Below are positions 32,958 through 41,730 of a stretch of 64,000 bases of DNA, piece after piece; the first letter of the stretch is position 1; every line of letters starts with the position of its first letter. Below the pieces are notes generated by a model, which was not told the DNA's origin, did no database searches, and saw nothing but the letters and a program-made list of their open reading frames with translations. The stretch comes from Thermoplasmatales archaeon I-plasma. GTDB taxonomy: Archaea; Thermoplasmatota; Thermoplasmata; Thermoplasmatales; GCA-001856825. A program made the position numbers and the translations under genes. Location of the stretch: the NCBI GenBank assembly GCA_001856825.1, contig ATMD01000002.1, forward strand, positions 310,004-374,003, in the 5' to 3' direction.

Positions 32958-34238
32958 ATGGCTGCACAAAAACCACATCTGAATCTCGTAACCATTGGTC
33001 ATGTCGATCATGGTAAATCAACGACAGTAGGTAGACTTCTATTCGAGCACGGAGAAATTCCCGCTCATATTATAGAGGAATACAAGAAAGAAGCAGAGGA
33101 AAAAGGAAAGGCAACCTTCGAATTCGCTTGGGTTATGGACAGGCTTAAGGAAGAGAGGGAGAGGGGAGTTACAATAGACGTAGCTCACAGGAAGTTCGAA
33201 ACGGACAAATTCTATTTCACGCTGATAGATGCTCCAGGGCATAGGGACTTCGTCAAGAACATGATTACAGGTACAAGCCAGGCGGATGCCGCTCTACTTG
33301 TAGTTTCTGCAAGGGATGGAGAAGGCGTCATGGCACAGACAAGGGAACACGTTTTCCTTGCAAGGACTCTCGGAGTTCCACAGTTGATCGTCCTTGTCAA
33401 CAAGATGGATGCAACACAGCCACCTTATTCTCAAAAGAGGTTTGAGGAAGTAAAGAAGCAGATCGAGCAGCTCCTTCTGTCAGTAGGATACAAGAACGTA
33501 CCAGTCGTTCCTACATCAGGATACAAAGGGGACAACATAATGAAGAAGAGCCCCAACCTTCCGTGGTGGACCGGCCCAACTGTTCTTGATCTCCTGAATC
33601 AGTTAACGATCCCGCCTAAGCCTACCGACAAGCCACTCAGGCTGCCTGTACAGGATGTATATTCCATCACAGGTATAGGTACAGTCCCTGTTGGAAGGGT
33701 TGAAACAGGCGTCATGAAGATAGGGGACAACATCATATTCGAGCCCTCACACAAGGTGGGGGAAGTGAAATCAATAGAAGAGCACCACGAACAGATACAA
33801 CAGGCGGAGCCTGGGGACAACGTTGGATTCAACGTAAGGGGAATTGCAAAGACTGACATAAGGAGAGGGGACGTCGCGGGCCTTGTATCAAACCCGCCAA
33901 CGGTAGTGTCAAGTTTCACCGGGCAGATTGTCGTTCTCAACCACCCTTCAATAATAGCAGCAGGATACACCCCGGTATTCCATACGCATACAGCACAGGT
34001 AGCATGCACTATCACGGAAATTATAAAGACGATAGACCCGAGGCAGGGAACAACAAAGGAGGAGCATCCTCAGCATATCCAGACTGGAGACGCAGCTATC
34101 GTTAAGATAGTTCCTTCGAAGCCAATGGTAATAGAAAAGATGTCTGAGTTTCCGCAAATGGCAAGATTTGCAGTCAGGGATATGGGACAGACGGTCGCTG
34201 CTGGTCAGTGTATTGATCTCGAGAAGAAAACACAGTAG
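32958..34238 (+). CDS. tuf: Translation elongation factor 1-alpha
   Basis: The 426-residue GTPase delivers aminoacyl-tRNA to the ribosome. It shows G1 [10 protein letters not shown]3 [13 protein letters not shown]4 NKMD, and the domain 2-3 pattern ([25 protein letters not shown]). Length fits the archaeal protein. The start ATG is 8 nt after GGAGGT, and a TATA-like ATTTATACG lies near 32909, so it has its own promoter. Rps10 follows after 9 bp. Confidence 0.98.
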   Translation: MAAQKPHLNLVTIGHVDHGKSTTVGRLLFEHGEIPAHIIEEYKKEAEEKGKATFEFAWVMDRLKEERERGVTIDVAHRKFETDKFYFTLIDAPGHRDFVKNMITGTSQADAALLVVSARDGEGVMAQTREHVFLARTLGVPQLIVLVNKMDATQPPYSQKRFEEVKKQIEQLLLSVGYKNVPVVPTSGYKGDNIMKKSPNLPWWTGPTVLDLLNQLTIPPKPTDKPLRLPVQDVYSITGIGTVPVGRVETGVMKIGDNIIFEPSHKVGEVKSIEEHHEQIQQAEPGDNVGFNVRGIAKTDIRRGDVAGLVSNPPTVVSSFTGQIVVLNHPSIIAAGYTPVFHTHTAQVACTITEIIKTIDPRQGTTKEEHPQHIQTGDAAIVKIVPSKPMVIEKMSEFPQMARFAVRDMGQTVAAGQCIDLEKKTQ

Positions 34239-34247
34239 TGAATTCAA

Positions 34248-34562
34248 ATGCCTTCCTACCGAATGAAAATCTCACTGTCTGGAACTGATGTAAAGAAAGT
34301 AGACAACGTTTGCACTGAAATCAGGCAACTTGCTGGCAGAACAGGAGTGGAAATGAAAGGACCGATCCCACTGCTGACGAAGAGACTCATAGTGCCCATC
34401 AGAAAAGCCCCAAATGGGGCTGGAACGGCCACCTGGGACAGATGGGAGATGAGAGTTCATAGGAGGCTGATCTATATTGACGCAGACGAGAGGACGATCA
34501 GGCAAGTCATGAGGATACAGCTGCCAGACGGTATAAACATTGAAGTTAAGCTTCAATCCTAA
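34248..34562 (+). CDS. rps10: Small-subunit ribosomal protein uS10
   Basis: The 104-residue protein matches archaeal S10: [37 protein letters not shown], and [14 protein letters not shown]. It belongs to the 30S head, near S3 and S14. It directly follows EF-1alpha (9 bp), the same order as in many archaea. No independent promoter is evident. Confidence 0.97.
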   Translation: MPSYRMKISLSGTDVKKVDNVCTEIRQLAGRTGVEMKGPIPLLTKRLIVPIRKAPNGAGTATWDRWEMRVHRRLIYIDADERTIRQVMRIQLPDGINIEVKLQS

Positions 34563-34789
34563 ATTTTATTTTCTTATCTTAAATTTCCGGGAAGTAGAGC
34601 TTTAACCTGAATTATTATTTAGTCCGGAGGAAGATAAAAAGCTTGGCGATGTTGGTAAGAGCTTGGAATCCTCAAAAGACTGGAAACTGCAATAGTATAT
34701 TCCATCACAGATAAGAAAAGGGACAATGGATCACCTCCCTCAACCAATTTTAACCAAAAAGATTAGGTTCAACTTATAGTTTTAAGCAC

Positions 34790-35269
34790 ATGGAAAACGC
34801 ATCTGAATTTCCAAAATTTGAATGTGCAATATCGAACACCAAGGAAGAATACGACTCAGAGGTTGAATCTTTTTTCACTGAGCTGGCATCCCTTGAGTCA
34901 GATATCGGGTTGCTTATGCTGAGTGACTTGAAGTGGAAGGAGAATTACCAGAAAATTTTAGGTTACATAACTGACCTGGAAACATCAATCATCTTCAAGA
35001 GGGGAGTTCCCGATACAGAATTCATAAGGAGCTTGGTCAAGGGAGAAGACCCGCAGGATGAGATAGCAGATATTCTAATCAGGGCCAAGGATTACGTTCC
35101 AGCGTTATTGATAAGGGCTCAATCCAGGACTAGGGATGTTATGACGCTCTTTGTAAGGATGTCAAGGATACCTAGATTCTCAGGGGGGTTCACAAAGGAG
35201 AGGTTTGAAGGATTGCTGCCACTGAGGAAGGCACTATTCAGGAGGGCTGTTGAAGTATCCAGGAAGTAA
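34790..35269 (+). CDS. Helical protein of unknown function
   Basis: The 159-residue cytoplasmic protein is mostly helical and acidic in its first half and basic in the second, with IRSLVKGEDPQDEIADILIRAKDYVPALLIRAQSRTRDVM in the middle and a basic end (RKALFRRAVEVSRK). No known family, metal motif or membrane segment was recognised. It stands alone between rps10 and a convergent transporter gene. The good coding pattern and an AT-rich upstream element (TTATAGTTTTAAG) support its being real. Confidence 0.75.
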   Translation: MENASEFPKFECAISNTKEEYDSEVESFFTELASLESDIGLLMLSDLKWKENYQKILGYITDLETSIIFKRGVPDTEFIRSLVKGEDPQDEIADILIRAKDYVPALLIRAQSRTRDVMTLFVRMSRIPRFSGGFTKERFEGLLPLRKALFRRAVEVSRK

Positions 35270-35295
35270 AATGTAACCAGTTGGGGGCAGGATCG

Positions 35296-36192
35296 TTAGA
35301 TCTTCTTATTCTCCCTGTTAATTGCCAATACCATAGAGACAAGAATGATGGCACCACCCAGTATCATCAATGTGGTAACTGGGAAGTGGAAAAAGATCGT
35401 GGATACCATAACTGCTGAAACAGGCTCTATAACCAGTATGAGGGCAGATATGTACGCATTCGTGTTTCTTATTGCTACACTCATCAGCCATATGGCCAAA
35501 GTCGAACCAAGTATGGCGTTGAAGAGCACAGAAAACAGGACGTAGCCATTTGTAAGTATTCCAGCTTTCAGAACGGACCCGGGGCTGATCAGTAGGCTCA
35601 GGACTGCAACAACGATGAGCTGAAAGAAGGTGAAAACGAGAGGGTTCCCCGTCTTCAGGTATTTCTCCGTCAGCACTAACTGCAATGCATAACAGAAAGC
35701 TGTAGCGATAGTCAGGAGATTGCCCAGTGCCTCGCCTGAGGTGGATGAAATGGTCATGAGTGCCATCCCTACGAAGGCAGCCACTGCAAGGTAAATCTTG
35801 ACCATGTCCAGCCCATTTCTAAGGATAAAGATTGAAAGGATTGGTGTGAGAACTATGTAAATTCCGGTGATGAGACCTGACATTGACGGAGAGGTGTATT
35901 GAAGACCGACTGTCTGTGTAACATAACCAAGGAAGAGGGGGATGCCCACTATTGTTCCGTATATGGCATCCCTCTTGTTCATCTTCTTTATAACAAAGGG
36001 AAGAAGGACCACTGCCGCTATGGCGAACCTGAAGAGTAGGAAGGATATAGGATCGATGAACGTCAGCGATAACTTGATGATGGGGAAAGTTGCTCCCCAA
36101 ACTACCGCAACAATGACAAGGCTGCCGTAGGCAATCTTTCGATCCATCACGCTGAAGCAATCTTTATAAGAAATGTTTTGCGTTCTGTCCAT
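35296..36192 (-). CDS. EamA/DMT-family transporter
   Basis: The 298-residue protein has ten hydrophobic segments in two EamA repeats (first about 18-150, second about 160-290). Features include the WGATFPIIK motif in TM1 and SPSMSGLITGIY in TM3-4, as in drug/metabolite permeases. Substrate unknown. Start ATG 36192 is the track's choice; ATG 36147 (MDRKIAYGS) is another candidate close to a TATA-like CTTATAAAG. It is divergent from the FKBP gene. Confidence 0.88.
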   Translation of the reverse strand: MDRTQNISYKDCFSVMDRKIAYGSLVIVAVVWGATFPIIKLSLTFIDPISFLLFRFAIAAVVLLPFVIKKMNKRDAIYGTIVGIPLFLGYVTQTVGLQYTSPSMSGLITGIYIVLTPILSIFILRNGLDMVKIYLAVAAFVGMALMTISSTSGEALGNLLTIATAFCYALQLVLTEKYLKTGNPLVFTFFQLIVVAVLSLLISPGSVLKAGILTNGYVLFSVLFNAILGSTLAIWLMSVAIRNTNAYISALILVIEPVSAVMVSTIFFHFPVTTLMILGGAIILVSMVLAINRENKKI

Positions 36193-36245
36193 AAATCAAC
36201 TGGAAAAATGAGTAGTTTTTTATTTGTGATATTGTTGCAGAGTAA

Positions 36246-37061
36246 ATGCAGTTCAGGACCCTTATAATACTATTGATCGCACTGGTGATTGTGGTACCAG
36301 TTGCATCTTACGGAGCGTATCACTACCTTCAGCCCAAACTGGATGTCATAAAACAGGGAGATAATGTGTCGCTCTGGTATTACGGGTACGTGATAGTGGA
36401 TGGCACCCCGCTGGTATTCGATACCAACATGGCGAGCATAGCAAACAACAACACCTCGTATCCCAAAGCCCCGGATTTCAAATACCATCCCCCTTTCACT
36501 GTTCTTAACGATACGGTTGGTTCAGGGTCCATGATAAAGGGGTTTGATGATGGCCTAATAGGCATGGCAAAGGGTCAGTCAGGGGTTATAACAATTCCTC
36601 CTGCACTCGGTTACGGGCTAGAAAATACTAGCAAAATAACAAAACATAGCATAAATGGAAGTGTCCCGATGTATCAGGTGCTGAACTACACAGCATTTAA
36701 GTCAGAATTCGGCTTGTCACCGTTCCAGGGGGAGACACTGAAGAGCCCGGTTTACGGATGGAGCGTCTACGTCGTGAGTTTCAACGGATGGTATGCTTTC
36801 ATTGAAAATGAGCCATCTATTGGCGGCCAATATTTCCCTTACAATTCAACGAAGCAGTTCAGCATTGTGGCTGAGAACATCACTGGCACGGGCAACAATA
36901 CAACCATTTATTACTATACGAGTGTGGTCAATGGCACCATCCTTTCTTCAAGCTCTTACGTAAGTGCTGTTTCCGGTAATTACTACTATCTCAACGGTAA
37001 CTCATACCTGGTCGGTAAGACACTTTACTTTTACGTCCAGATAGTCACAGTTAGTCAGTAA
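36246..37061 (+). CDS. Membrane-anchored FKBP-type peptidyl-prolyl isomerase
   Basis: The 271-residue protein has an N-terminal transmembrane anchor (about 5-27) and an FKBP fold at about 35-150, with MIKGFDDGLIGMAKGQSG and VITIPPALGYG matching the catalytic sheet. The second half carries many N-x-S/T sites, so it faces the outside. It may help fold exported proteins. The anchored extracellular FKBP type is seen in other acidophilic archaea; the client is unknown. An insert between GYG and the remaining FKBP strands enlarges the flap. Confidence 0.85.
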   Translation: MQFRTLIILLIALVIVVPVASYGAYHYLQPKLDVIKQGDNVSLWYYGYVIVDGTPLVFDTNMASIANNNTSYPKAPDFKYHPPFTVLNDTVGSGSMIKGFDDGLIGMAKGQSGVITIPPALGYGLENTSKITKHSINGSVPMYQVLNYTAFKSEFGLSPFQGETLKSPVYGWSVYVVSFNGWYAFIENEPSIGGQYFPYNSTKQFSIVAENITGTGNNTTIYYYTSVVNGTILSSSSYVSAVSGNYYYLNGNSYLVGKTLYFYVQIVTVSQ

Positions 37062-37149
37062 TCTTTAGGGCCACCTTGGTAGCCATTCTGACTATCTGTT
37101 TCGCCTCTTCATGCTGGGAAGCGACATCTGCAGCTGTATAGGGAATGAG

Positions 37150-37563
37150 CTATGGGGTTACTGTAAACTTATATCCGTACTGTATTATTCCTTCCTTCCC
37201 CTCTGCCCTCACCCTTCTCAATGTAGCAGTGACCTTAGTTCCTATCTTGATCTCCTCAGGAGAGCAGTCCACTACTTGTCCTGTCACCAAAGGTCCCTCC
37301 TTCATCTTGATTATTGCCATGATATATGGGATCTGCATCTTGAACTGCTCAAGACCGTCATGTACTACCGTGAATGAAAATATCTCGCCCTCGCCAGACA
37401 TCTCCTCCTCCACCATCTTCCCGACAGATTCCCTCCTGCATGAAGGGCAAATAACCCTTGGGGGGAAGTATAGGGTATCGCATTTCGGGCATCTTGTGCC
37501 AACCAGCCTGTATCTGTGCCTTGACTCTCTCCAGAACCTTGGTACTTCGCTCACTTTAATCAA
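37150..37563 (-). CDS. DUF35 zinc-ribbon/OB-fold protein
   Basis: The 137-residue protein has an N-terminal zinc ribbon (CPKCDTLYFPPRVICPSC, about 25-43) and a C-terminal OB-fold (ending GIIQYGYKFTVTP). In archaea such DUF35 proteins bridge acetoacetyl-CoA thiolase and HMG-CoA synthase in one complex, letting the intermediate pass between active sites. Here it lies directly after both partner genes and overlaps the thiolase gene end by 8 bp, so that role is well supported. Confidence 0.92.
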   Translation of the reverse strand: MIKVSEVPRFWRESRHRYRLVGTRCPKCDTLYFPPRVICPSCRRESVGKMVEEEMSGEGEIFSFTVVHDGLEQFKMQIPYIMAIIKMKEGPLVTGQVVDCSPEEIKIGTKVTATLRRVRAEGKEGIIQYGYKFTVTP

Positions 37564-38713
37564 CTCCTATAACGGTTGAAACGGATGTTGTTCCAAGACC
37601 ACCCATATTGTGGATTAAGTAGTTTCGCGGATCCTTTATCTGTCGCTGTCCTGCCTTTCCTCTCAGCTGGATGGTTGCCTCGACTGCCTGATATAGCCCG
37701 CTGGTTCCAAGCGGATTGCCGTGTGCCTTCAAGCCTCCTGACACATTAAGCGGATTCGATGAATTGTAGTAAAAATCATCCCCTTCCGTCATCTTCTTCG
37801 CATCCTTGCCGAACAGTTCCTCTATCTGGATAAGTGAGGCTATGCTGTAGGAATCATGAATCTCGATTCCATCAATTTTTCCTATCTCCAGGTTGGCCGC
37901 CTTCAACGCACTGCTGGTGCTCTTCCTGACTGCCTTGAATGTATCAATTTTACTCCTGTCATGCAGGGAAAGGAAATCGTTCGCTGCGGAGCTTGACTTG
38001 ATTCTTATGGGGTGAGCAGCGTTGCTAATTTTCTTGTGATCTGCTGAAATCACCAAAGCGGATGCTCCATCGCTAATCGGTGCATTGTCGAATACTGTCA
38101 GGGGGTCGGAAACAGTGGACGCGTTTATAACGTCCTCAATCTTTATTACATTCCTGAAGTGAGATGTGTCGTTCATGGAAGCATGCTTATGAGCGATTAC
38201 TGGGAAAACGGCATAATTACTCCTCTTTGCAGATCCCTCGAATTCGTGCCTTCTTGCTATCATTGCTGCTATTGAACACTCTGTCGCTCCGAAGAATGTT
38301 TCCCATTCTGCGTCCAGTGATCCCCCTATTATCTCCGTCGCAACCTCAGATGGGACATCAGTCATCTTCTCTACTCCCCCCACGACCACAGTGTCATACT
38401 GTCCTGACTTTACGGCAAGGTACGCCTGCATGAGTGCTGCACCACCGCTTGCGGAACCAGCCTCAATTCTGATTGAAGGGATGTTCAATTCCGTGATACC
38501 AGAATAGTCTGCTATCAGGGCAGCGATCTGTTCCTGGTCCACGAACTGTCCTCCACTAGTGTTTGCACCGTAGAGTGCGTCCACGTCTTCTGCATAAACG
38601 CCGGCGTCCATTATAGCCTTCAGGCCAGCCTCCGAAGCTAGCTCCCTCAAACTTGAGTCCCATAGTTCACCGAATTTTGTTGATCCAACTCCCAGAATAT
38701 ATACGTCTCTCAT
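37556..38713 (-). CDS. Acetoacetyl-CoA thiolase (archaeal type), Ser at nucleophile position
   Basis: The 385-residue thiolase-fold protein is followed by DUF35 and preceded by HMG-CoA synthase, as in the archaeal mevalonate pathway. The active-site segment reads IEAGSASGGAAL, where family members have Cys at the place of the first Ser (EAACASGG type). The other catalytic motifs are kept: GGLKAHGNPLGTSG (His) and YLIHNMGGLGTTS. It would condense two acetyl-CoA to acetoacetyl-CoA; the Ser substitution is unusual for that and may mean another acyl transfer or a Ser nucleophile. ATG 38713, rather than GTG 38722, is the likely start. Confidence 0.85.
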   Translation of the reverse strand: MRDVYILGVGSTKFGELWDSSLRELASEAGLKAIMDAGVYAEDVDALYGANTSGGQFVDQEQIAALIADYSGITELNIPSIRIEAGSASGGAALMQAYLAVKSGQYDTVVVGGVEKMTDVPSEVATEIIGGSLDAEWETFFGATECSIAAMIARRHEFEGSAKRSNYAVFPVIAHKHASMNDTSHFRNVIKIEDVINASTVSDPLTVFDNAPISDGASALVISADHKKISNAAHPIRIKSSSAANDFLSLHDRSKIDTFKAVRKSTSSALKAANLEIGKIDGIEIHDSYSIASLIQIEELFGKDAKKMTEGDDFYYNSSNPLNVSGGLKAHGNPLGTSGLYQAVEATIQLRGKAGQRQIKDPRNYLIHNMGGLGTTSVSTVIGVD

Positions 38714-38718
38714 ATTAT

Positions 38719-39765
38719 TCACGCCCCCCTCATTATAATCTTACCCCTGTATTTCACATAAGTGGCATAATCTATCCATATAGGCCTGTTGACTTGTTCC
38801 ATCACGCCTGCCGCATTTTTTCTTTTGAATGATTTGATCCTGTCATTTACAGTTATGTCGAACGCATCTGATCCTGCGCCACTTCCGAAGGCAATGCCAA
38901 GAATTCTGTCTCCGCTTTCTGCCTTGTCAAGGATGGCAGATAAGCCAATCATCATTGAACTTGAGTAAGTATTTCCTATGTAAGGCGTAAGAAGCCCGTC
39001 CTTAACCTGTTCATCCTTGAAGCCAAGCATCTTCGCCGCCCGTGTCGGGAATTTTCCATTTGGCTGGTGGAAAACTGCATAGTCGTAGTCCTCTGGTTTT
39101 GTGGACACTCTCTCCATCATCTTCTTCGCAGCTGTCAGAACATGCTTGAAGTACGCAGGTTCCCCGGTGAATCTCCCCCCATGGCTGGGATATTTTTCCC
39201 CTTCCCTCCTCCAGAAGTCAGGGGTATCAGTTGTGAATGAGAGAGTGGCGTTGAAGTCTGCGAAACCGTTCTTGCCGATTATATATGCTGTTCCTCCTGC
39301 TGAAGCTGAGTATTCGAGTGCATCACCAGGTGCTCCCTGCGAGGTGTCTGCACCTATTGCAATACCGTTCTCTATCTGTCCGCTGTCGACCATTGCCATA
39401 ACGTTCTGCATTGCAGCTGTGCCAGCCTTGCATGCAAACTCATAGTCAGCAGAGTGAATGTCATAGGAAAGGCCAAGAGCTTCCACCAGTATGGAAGACG
39501 TGGGTTTAACTGCGTAAGGGTGGCTCTCAGACCCAACATAGATTGCACCAATCTTCTTCTTGTCCAGGCTTGTTCTTCTCAGGGCGTTCTTGGCTGCTTC
39601 CGCTGATATTGTCAGAACGTCCTCGTCTGGCCCTGGCACGGATTTGCTGTGTATGAAGAGTCCACTTTTGATGTTTTCAGGATTCTCCCCCCATTCCTTA
39701 GCTATCTCCTCTGCCCTTATTCTGAACCTAGGAACATATGATCCGTAGGAAACTATTGAACTCAT
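38719..39765 (-). CDS. Hydroxymethylglutaryl-CoA synthase
   Basis: The 348-residue enzyme has the archaeal HMG-CoA synthase motifs: [13 protein letters not shown] (Glu region), [12 protein letters not shown] with the nucleophilic Cys, and [11 protein letters not shown] with the catalytic His. It condenses acetoacetyl-CoA with acetyl-CoA, feeding the mevalonate route to isoprenoid lipids. ATG 39765 is chosen over an upstream GTG in the track's frame. It overlaps the following thiolase by some base pairs. Together with the DUF35 gene this is a compact three-gene operon. Confidence 0.95.
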   Translation of the reverse strand: MSSIVSYGSYVPRFRIRAEEIAKEWGENPENIKSGLFIHSKSVPGPDEDVLTISAEAAKNALRRTSLDKKKIGAIYVGSESHPYAVKPTSSILVEALGLSYDIHSADYEFACKAGTAAMQNVMAMVDSGQIENGIAIGADTSQGAPGDALEYSASAGGTAYIIGKNGFADFNATLSFTTDTPDFWRREGEKYPSHGGRFTGEPAYFKHVLTAAKKMMERVSTKPEDYDYAVFHQPNGKFPTRAAKMLGFKDEQVKDGLLTPYIGNTYSSSMMIGLSAILDKAESGDRILGIAFGSGAGSDAFDITVNDRIKSFKRKNAAGVMEQVNRPIWIDYATYVKYRGKIIMRGA

Positions 39766-39833
39766 TACTATCAGCACTCAATTTCATCATATATTTAGCC
39801 TTTGCCGACATCCACATTCGACAATTGTCTATG

Positions 39834-40820
39834 TCACATGAAAAGGAAGCCCAGTCTTGCAATTGAATTAGGCAGAAATCTGGGATAAAAGCCAACTGAT
39901 GTTTCAAGTATTCCACTTCGTTGTAGTGCCATTTCGATTGAGGATATTTCGAATTCTGTTAGTTGGACTGAATTGGCAGACACGATTTCCTTTACCTGAT
40001 TGGTGTTCTTGAATCCGGGTATTGGCAGAACCCCCTGATGTTTCTCGTATGCGAGAACGAGCTGGATGACGCTTATCTTCCTTGTCTCCGATATCCTCTG
40101 GAGTTCCTGCAGCAGGGGAGTAAACCTTTCGAAATTCTGAGGCTTAAAGATACCGTTTATTCTTCTGACCGTACCAGCTGGCCTTTTGCTTGCGGAGTAT
40201 TTTCCAGAAAGGAAGCCTTGAGCTAGCGGGCTCCAGGCGATTAACTTGATCTCATTAGAGTTCAGGAAGTCAATCAGCAAATGATTGGGTCTTTCAACCA
40301 TGTTGAATTTGATCTGATTGCTTTCTATCTTCCTTTCCTTCATTGATTCATTTGCCTTCCTTATGTTCTCTGCAGAAAAGTTTGAAACTCCAATGTGGCC
40401 TATCAAACCCTCTTCTACATTACGTTCAAGCTCCCTGAAAAGCTCTGAAAGATTGGTATATATGCTTGGCTCCCAGTGGACCTGATACAGGTCAACATAA
40501 TCCAGTTTCAACCTATTCAGGCTTCCTTTAAGACTGATTTTGACTTTCTTTGAAGTTGCATTGAAACCTGCGATCTTTGTAGCAACAAAAAACTCCTTCC
40601 TGTCGAACTCCCTTAGCGCCTCTCCGACCAGACTCTCAGATTTTCCCATTCCATAAATCTCTGCAGTATCTATGAAGTTCAATCCATTCTTAATTCCAGT
40701 CCTGAGTGCTTGAACCAGTTCATCTTCTTCGTAACCGCTCCCCCAGCCCTTCAGGCCCATTTGCCAAGTCCCTAATCCTATCTTACTTACATTACTGGAA
40801 TCGAACAGATTTTTTTCCAT
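39834..40820 (-). CDS. Aldo/keto reductase
   Basis: The 328-residue protein carries AKR motifs: IGLGTWQMG, FIDTAEIYGMGKSE, LYQVHWEPS and GVSNFSAENIRK, plus NADPH-binding PIPGFKNTNQVKE. It is a longer AKR than the one at 5711 and closer to the YajO/Tas-like group. Substrate unknown. The track begins at a TTG; ATG 40820 is preferred. It lies just upstream of the HMG-CoA synthase gene but has 68 bp between, so an operon is uncertain. Confidence 0.9.
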   Translation of the reverse strand: MEKNLFDSSNVSKIGLGTWQMGLKGWGSGYEEDELVQALRTGIKNGLNFIDTAEIYGMGKSESLVGEALREFDRKEFFVATKIAGFNATSKKVKISLKGSLNRLKLDYVDLYQVHWEPSIYTNLSELFRELERNVEEGLIGHIGVSNFSAENIRKANESMKERKIESNQIKFNMVERPNHLLIDFLNSNEIKLIAWSPLAQGFLSGKYSASKRPAGTVRRINGIFKPQNFERFTPLLQELQRISETRKISVIQLVLAYEKHQGVLPIPGFKNTNQVKEIVSANSVQLTEFEISSIEMALQRSGILETSVGFYPRFLPNSIARLGFLFM

Positions 40821-40924
40821 CGAGCGCAATACGTCGGACCAATTTATTCTTTGTCTTAAAAAGAAAACTAACCAAATGAAATAGCCGATTCAAAATATTA
40901 TATTTGAGGAACTTATTTGACATA

Positions 40925-41332
40925 GTGAGGTTCTATTATGAATTCCCACTCAACGAACCGCCGGAGGACGCCTTCCAGAAACTTATAGAGAGCATTGATG
41001 ACACCAAGGTATGGAGAGGGCATCTTGATATCAGGAGGATCGACCAGAATAACAGGGAATCCATCCTTGCATTTCGAAATAAGAAACAGATGGAATGGAT
41101 AGGCAGAAGGAAGGAGGACCTTTCAATGATGATCAAATACGGCACCGGGCCGCTAAAGGGATATCAGGTCTTCCAGGTTTATCAGGACAAGATTTTGATT
41201 AGAATGGACATCAAGATGAGAGGTTTATGGTATCCTTTCACTCGCTTTGCTGTCTCTCACATACTTGAAGGAGAGATCAATGCCCTTTACAGGTTGTTTC
41301 CGGCCAACTCATTTCAAGAAAGAATTAAATAA
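40925..41332 (+). CDS. START/SRPBCC-like small protein
   Basis: The 135-residue protein begins RFYYEFPLNEPPEDAFQKL, then a basic central sheet (GHLDIRRIDQNN, RNKKQMEWIGRRKEDL) and an end helix. The strand-helix-strand layout suggests a START/SRPBCC-type fold, but no close family is recognised. The track starts at TTG 40904; GTG 40925 lies about 25 bp after ATTATATTT, so it is the likely leaderless start. The tRNA-Asp gene follows. Confidence 0.6.
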   Translation: MRFYYEFPLNEPPEDAFQKLIESIDDTKVWRGHLDIRRIDQNNRESILAFRNKKQMEWIGRRKEDLSMMIKYGTGPLKGYQVFQVYQDKILIRMDIKMRGLWYPFTRFAVSHILEGEINALYRLFPANSFQERIK

Positions 41333-41353
41333 ACTCATTCTATACGACGCAAA

Positions 41354-41426
41354 GCCCCGATAGTGTAGTGGCCTATCATCCGAGTCTGTCGAGCTCGGGA
41401 CACGGGTTCAAATCCCGTTCGGGGCG
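41354..41426 (+). tRNA. tRNA-Asp (GUC)
   Basis: The 73-nt gene folds fully: acceptor GCCCCGA/TCGGGGC, anticodon stem CGAGT/GCTCG around loop CTGTCGA with anticodon GTC, and T stem ACGGG/CCCGT with loop TTCAAAT. The CCA is not encoded. A TATA-like TAAATAAAC overlaps the end of the upstream gene, about 25 bp before the tRNA. Confidence 0.95.
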
Positions 41427-41490
41427 TCGCGTTATAAAAGTAAACATATGGAATGTCAAATGCCAACCTACTTATTTCCTTTACGGCGCT

Positions 41491-41730
41491 ATGTCGCTAA
41501 ATCCATTGTTGAGACGCGAAGTTATTTTGGAGTTGAGCCCAAACGGACCGTTCATTTTAACTACGGCAGAAGATGTGAATAATTATGATTCTTGGTACTA
41601 CTGTTTTTACGAATTCTACCACTCTCGAGTGGAAAGCTCAAGCTACTTCCTAAGGTTGAAATTCGGTGATCTTAACCTCCCATATCAGTTATTTCTCAAC
41701 ATGGGAAGAATCCATATTGCCAGGATCTAA
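41491..41730 (+). CDS. Small protein, doubtful
   Basis: The track's ORF starts inside tRNA-Asp (41368), which is impossible as a start; the first internal ATG is 41491, giving 79 residues (EVILELSPNGPFILTTAEDV... DLNLPYQLFLN). The sequence looks protein-like, with alternating polar and hydrophobic residues, but its end overlaps the convergent permease by 42 bp. A TATA-like TTATAAAAG lies at 41432-41440. Function not recognised; it may be a fragment. Confidence 0.35.
   Translation: MSLNPLLRREVILELSPNGPFILTTAEDVNNYDSWYYCFYEFYHSRVESSSYFLRLKFGDLNLPYQLFLNMGRIHIARI

Noticed and set aside
41368-41490. ORF start inside tRNA-Asp
   Set aside because: The first 40 codons lie in or just after the tRNA gene; only an internal ATG could be real.
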